The position numbers and the translations under genes are program-made. Shown here in pieces: positions 4,461 through 6,075 of a stretch of 6,075 nt of DNA; positions within the stretch are counted from its first letter, which is position 1; each line of letters opens with the position of its first letter. Location: positions 1 through 6,075 of the forward strand of contig DASTQL010000206.1 in assembly GCA_035761805.1 (NCBI GenBank), in the 5' to 3' direction. The stretch is from DASTQL01 sp035761805 (GTDB taxonomy: Bacteria > Actinomycetota > Actinomycetes > Jiangellales > Jiangellaceae). The notes below the pieces were generated by a model that worked only from the letters and a program-made list of their open reading frames with translations, ran no database searches and was not told where the DNA came from.

Positions 4461-5230
4461 GGGGTGGAGTCCTCGGACGGGTCGCCGGTGCCGTCCTCGG
4501 ACAGGACGTCAGCGCCGTCCTCGGACAGGACGTCCGCGCCGTCCTGAGCCGGGTCGTCCGACCCCTCCTCAGGTGCGTCCTCCGAACCTTCTTCGGCCCC
4601 TTCGCTCCCCTCAGCGGCTCCGTTCCCCGCCGGACTGCCCGCGACACCCTCGTCGGACACGGCGTCGGCCGCCTCCACGGAGGCGAGTAACCGCGACCAC
4701 CAGGGCCCCTCGGTCTCGACGGACGTCACCGCCTCGTCACCCTCGCCGATCAGGACCTCGGTGGGTCCGTCGCCCTCCCCCACGACCACGAAACCGACCT
4801 CCCCCGGCGTCACCAGACCCAGCCGCTCACGGGCCTGGGTACGGACGAAGGCGGGGTCCTCCCAGCGGTCGCGCTCCCCCTCGAGGGCGGCCACCTCGGC
4901 CGCCAGGGACTCCTGCTCGGCCTCGAGCTCGGCGACCCGCGAGTGCTGTTCCCACCAGGCTCGGAGCGGGTAGGCGTAGGAGACCGCGAGGATGCCGAGG
5001 ACCAGGGCCAGCACCGCCGCCCGACCGGTGACCGATGCTCTCCGCGCCAGGCTCCCTCCCGTACGGGACGCCGGCGGCGGCCGGTCGCTCCGCGGCTGCC
5101 GGGGACGGGCGGCTCCCTTCGTCCGGGAGGGGGCGGCCTTTCCGGTACGGGAGGTGGTGCGGGCGCCGCGACCACGTCCCCGGCCGGCGGCTGCCGGACG
5201 GGAGGCGGGGCCGCGGCGGGTGTCGCGCAC
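4457..5230 (-). CDS. ftsB: Septum formation initiator family protein (FtsB/DivIC-like)
   Basis: This 257-residue single-pass membrane protein is expected in the divisome, where FtsB/DivIC proteins pair with FtsL and FtsQ to activate septal peptidoglycan synthesis. Layout: a basic Arg/Pro/Gly-rich cytoplasmic N-terminus (1-70), a transmembrane helix AAVLALVLGILAVSYAYPL (71-89), an extracytoplasmic coiled coil (about 94-123, including RVAELEAEQESLAAEVAALE), the family block DPAFVRTQARERLGLVTPGE (125-144), then a long acidic Glu/Asp/Ser/Gly tail (about 185-257). Rv1024 of M. tuberculosis holds the same position after eno. The GTG at 5230 begins 2 nt after the enolase stop; a weak GAGGT lies 13 nt upstream. 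Odd points are the repeated Ser-Arg-Thr units in the N-terminus (27-29, 35-37, 55-57) and the duplicated GADVLSED octapeptide at the C-terminus. Both lie outside the conserved core and are probably disordered. Confidence 0.9.
   Translation of the reverse strand: MRDTRRGPASRPAAAGRGRGRGARTTSRTGKAAPSRTKGAARPRQPRSDRPPPASRTGGSLARRASVTGRAAVLALVLGILAVSYAYPLRAWWEQHSRVAELEAEQESLAAEVAALEGERDRWEDPAFVRTQARERLGLVTPGEVGFVVVGEGDGPTEVLIGEGDEAVTSVETEGPWWSRLLASVEAADAVSDEGVAGSPAGNGAAEGSEGAEEGSEDAPEEGSDDPAQDGADVLSEDGADVLSEDGTGDPSEDSTP
4490..4545. repeat. 24-bp in-frame tandem repeat in the 3' end of ftsB
   Basis: Two 24-bp units (4490-4513 and 4514-4537) differ at one base, and the next 8 bases (4538-4545) begin a third. 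The segment 4469-4489 looks like a more decayed copy. The unit encodes GADVLSED, so copy-number changes keep the frame and only lengthen or shorten the acidic tail of the protein. This is the pattern expected of slippage in a tolerated region. Confidence 0.85.
5055..5154. repeat. Inverted pair of a recurring CCTCCCGTAC word inside ftsB
   Basis: CCTCCCGTAC (5055-5064) and its exact complement GTACGGGAGG (5145-5154) flank 80 bp in the low-complexity N-terminal coding part of ftsB. The left copy is part of a 12-bp palindrome, TCCCGTACGGGA (5057-5068). Related copies occur at 380-389, 402-410, 3488-3494 and 3957-3965. The Ser-Arg-Thr units of the protein come from this word. Confidence 0.6.
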
Positions 5231-5232
5231 CG

Positions 5233-6075
5233 TCAGGCCCGCGACCTCGGGAATGCCGAGGAGCCGGCGTAGCGGGCGGCATCGTCGAGCTCCTCCTCGA
5301 TGCGCAGGAGCTGGTTGTACTTGGCGACGCGTTCGGAGCGGGCCGGGGCCCCGGTCTTGATCTGGCCGCAGTCGGTGGCGACGGCCAGGTCGGCGATCGT
5401 GGTGTCCTCGGTCTCGCCGGAGCGGTGGCTGATCATGCAGCTGAAGCCGTTGCGGTGCGCCAGGGCGACGGCGTCGAGGGTCTCGGTGAGGGTCCCGATC
5501 TGGTTGACCTTGACCAGCAGGGAGTTGGCGCTGCCTTCGTCGATGCCGCGCTGCAGTCGCTCGGGGTTGGTGACGAAGAGGTCGTCGCCCACGATCTGCA
5601 CACGGTCGCCGAGGCTGTCGGTGACGGCCTTCCAGCCGGCCCAGTCCTCCTCGGACATGGGGTCCTCGATGGAGACCAGAGGGTAGGACTCGACCAGCCC
5701 GGTGTAGTAGGCGGCCATCTCCGCGGCGCTCTTGCTGCCCCCCTCGAAGGCGTAGCCGCCGTCGCCGTAGAACTCCGTGGCCGCGACGTCGAGGGCCAGG
5801 GCGATGTCTGAGCCGGGGGTGAAGCCGGCCTTGTCGACGGCTTCGAGGATGAGGTCGAGGGCGGCCCGGTTGCTGTCGAGGCTGGGAGCGAAGCCGCCCT
5901 CGTCGCCCAGCCCGGTGGCCAGTCCCTTGCTCTTGAGCACCGACTTGAGGGCGTGGTAGACCTCCGCGCCCCAGCGCAGGGCCTCACGGAAGGTCTCCGC
6001 GCCGACCGGGGCGATCATGAACTCCTGGATGTCGACGTTGCTGTCGGCGTGGGCGCCGCCGTTGAGGATGTTGAA
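5233..6075 (-). CDS. eno: Enolase (phosphopyruvate hydratase), C-terminal part (cut by right edge)
   Basis: Enolase converts 2-phosphoglycerate to phosphoenolpyruvate in glycolysis and is a cytoplasmic, Mg-dependent enzyme. The visible 280 residues are in frame to the window edge, beginning FNILNGGAHADSNVDIQEF. About 145 N-terminal residues lie outside, judging from the usual length near 425. Catalytic landmarks are intact: GLGDEGGFAPSL (catalytic Glu at visible residue 59), LALDV with a metal-binding Asp (96), SIEDPMSEEDW (metal Glu137), VGDDLFVTNPERL (metal Asp164), LLVKVNQIGTLTET (catalytic Lys189) and CMISHRSGETEDT (His217-Arg218-Ser219). The spacing between Glu137, Asp164, Lys189 and His217 agrees with E. 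coli enolase. The methionine at 6018 is internal. The stop lies 2 nt before the ftsB start, so enolase heads the block within this window. Confidence 0.98.
   Translation of the reverse strand, partial: FNILNGGAHADSNVDIQEFMIAPVGAETFREALRWGAEVYHALKSVLKSKGLATGLGDEGGFAPSLDSNRAALDLILEAVDKAGFTPGSDIALALDVAATEFYGDGGYAFEGGSKSAAEMAAYYTGLVESYPLVSIEDPMSEEDWAGWKAVTDSLGDRVQIVGDDLFVTNPERLQRGIDEGSANSLLVKVNQIGTLTETLDAVALAHRNGFSCMISHRSGETEDTTIADLAVATDCGQIKTGAPARSERVAKYNQLLRIEEELDDAARYAGSSAFPRSRA

Noticed and set aside
3952..4647. Upstream extension of the ppx frame to give a 561-residue protein
   Set aside because: The extra residues are Arg/Pro-rich out-of-frame translation of DUF501 and ftsB. The phosphate-binding motif and ribosome site place the start at 3951.
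5233..6018. Enolase starting at the ATG at 6018
   Set aside because: The frame continues to the window edge with the conserved enolase sequence NILNGGAHADSNVDIQEF, so this methionine is internal.

Overview
The window comes from a very GC-rich actinobacterium. The main evidence is the gene order eno - ftsB/divIC-like - DUF501 - ppx/gppA, which matches the conserved actinobacterial block known from Mycobacterium tuberculosis (Rv1023-Rv1026). Base composition, frequent GTG starts and protein style suggest Micrococcales, perhaps near Intrasporangiaceae or Ornithinimicrobiaceae. That family placement is inference only. All seven genes read on the minus strand, so transcription runs from the right edge to the left edge.

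Region 1 (6075 down to 2135) is one compact operon-like block. It holds the C-terminal two thirds of enolase, a septum-formation protein of the FtsB/DivIC family, a DUF501 protein, a short actinobacterial Ppx/GppA phosphatase and a family 5 (UdgB-type) uracil-DNA glycosylase. Enolase and ftsB are 2 nt apart. Each of the next three junctions is a 4-nt GTGA overlap, in which the GTG start of one gene shares bases with the TGA stop of the gene before. All four genes after enolase start with GTG, so their translation is probably coupled.

Region 2 (2134 to 1789) is a 346-nt non-coding stretch, the only long one here, and it is dense in structure. From right to left it holds inverted repeats just after the glycosylase gene, a compact GC hairpin, four perfect tandem copies of a 7-mer, an 80-bp concentric imperfect palindrome with perfect 14-bp arms, and a perfect 18-bp TTGTGAA-N4-TTCACAA palindrome. 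The last of these matches the consensus operator of the redox repressor Rex.

Region 3 (1788 to 1) holds a type II NADH dehydrogenase (NDH-2), whose leader carries the Rex-type operator, then a hairpin-forming gap, then the start of a cyclopropane-fatty-acid-synthase-family methyltransferase cut by the left edge. The likely logic is that a rise in NADH relieves Rex repression and increases the non-proton-pumping NADH:quinone oxidoreductase. The methyltransferase may be partly co-transcribed.

The genes are ordinary housekeeping genes, and I see no sign of a new defence, mobile or biosynthetic system. The interest lies in the 1789-2134 intergenic region, in a recurring CTCCCGTAC-type word found in gaps and in low-constraint parts of genes, and in low-complexity expansions in FtsB and Ppx.
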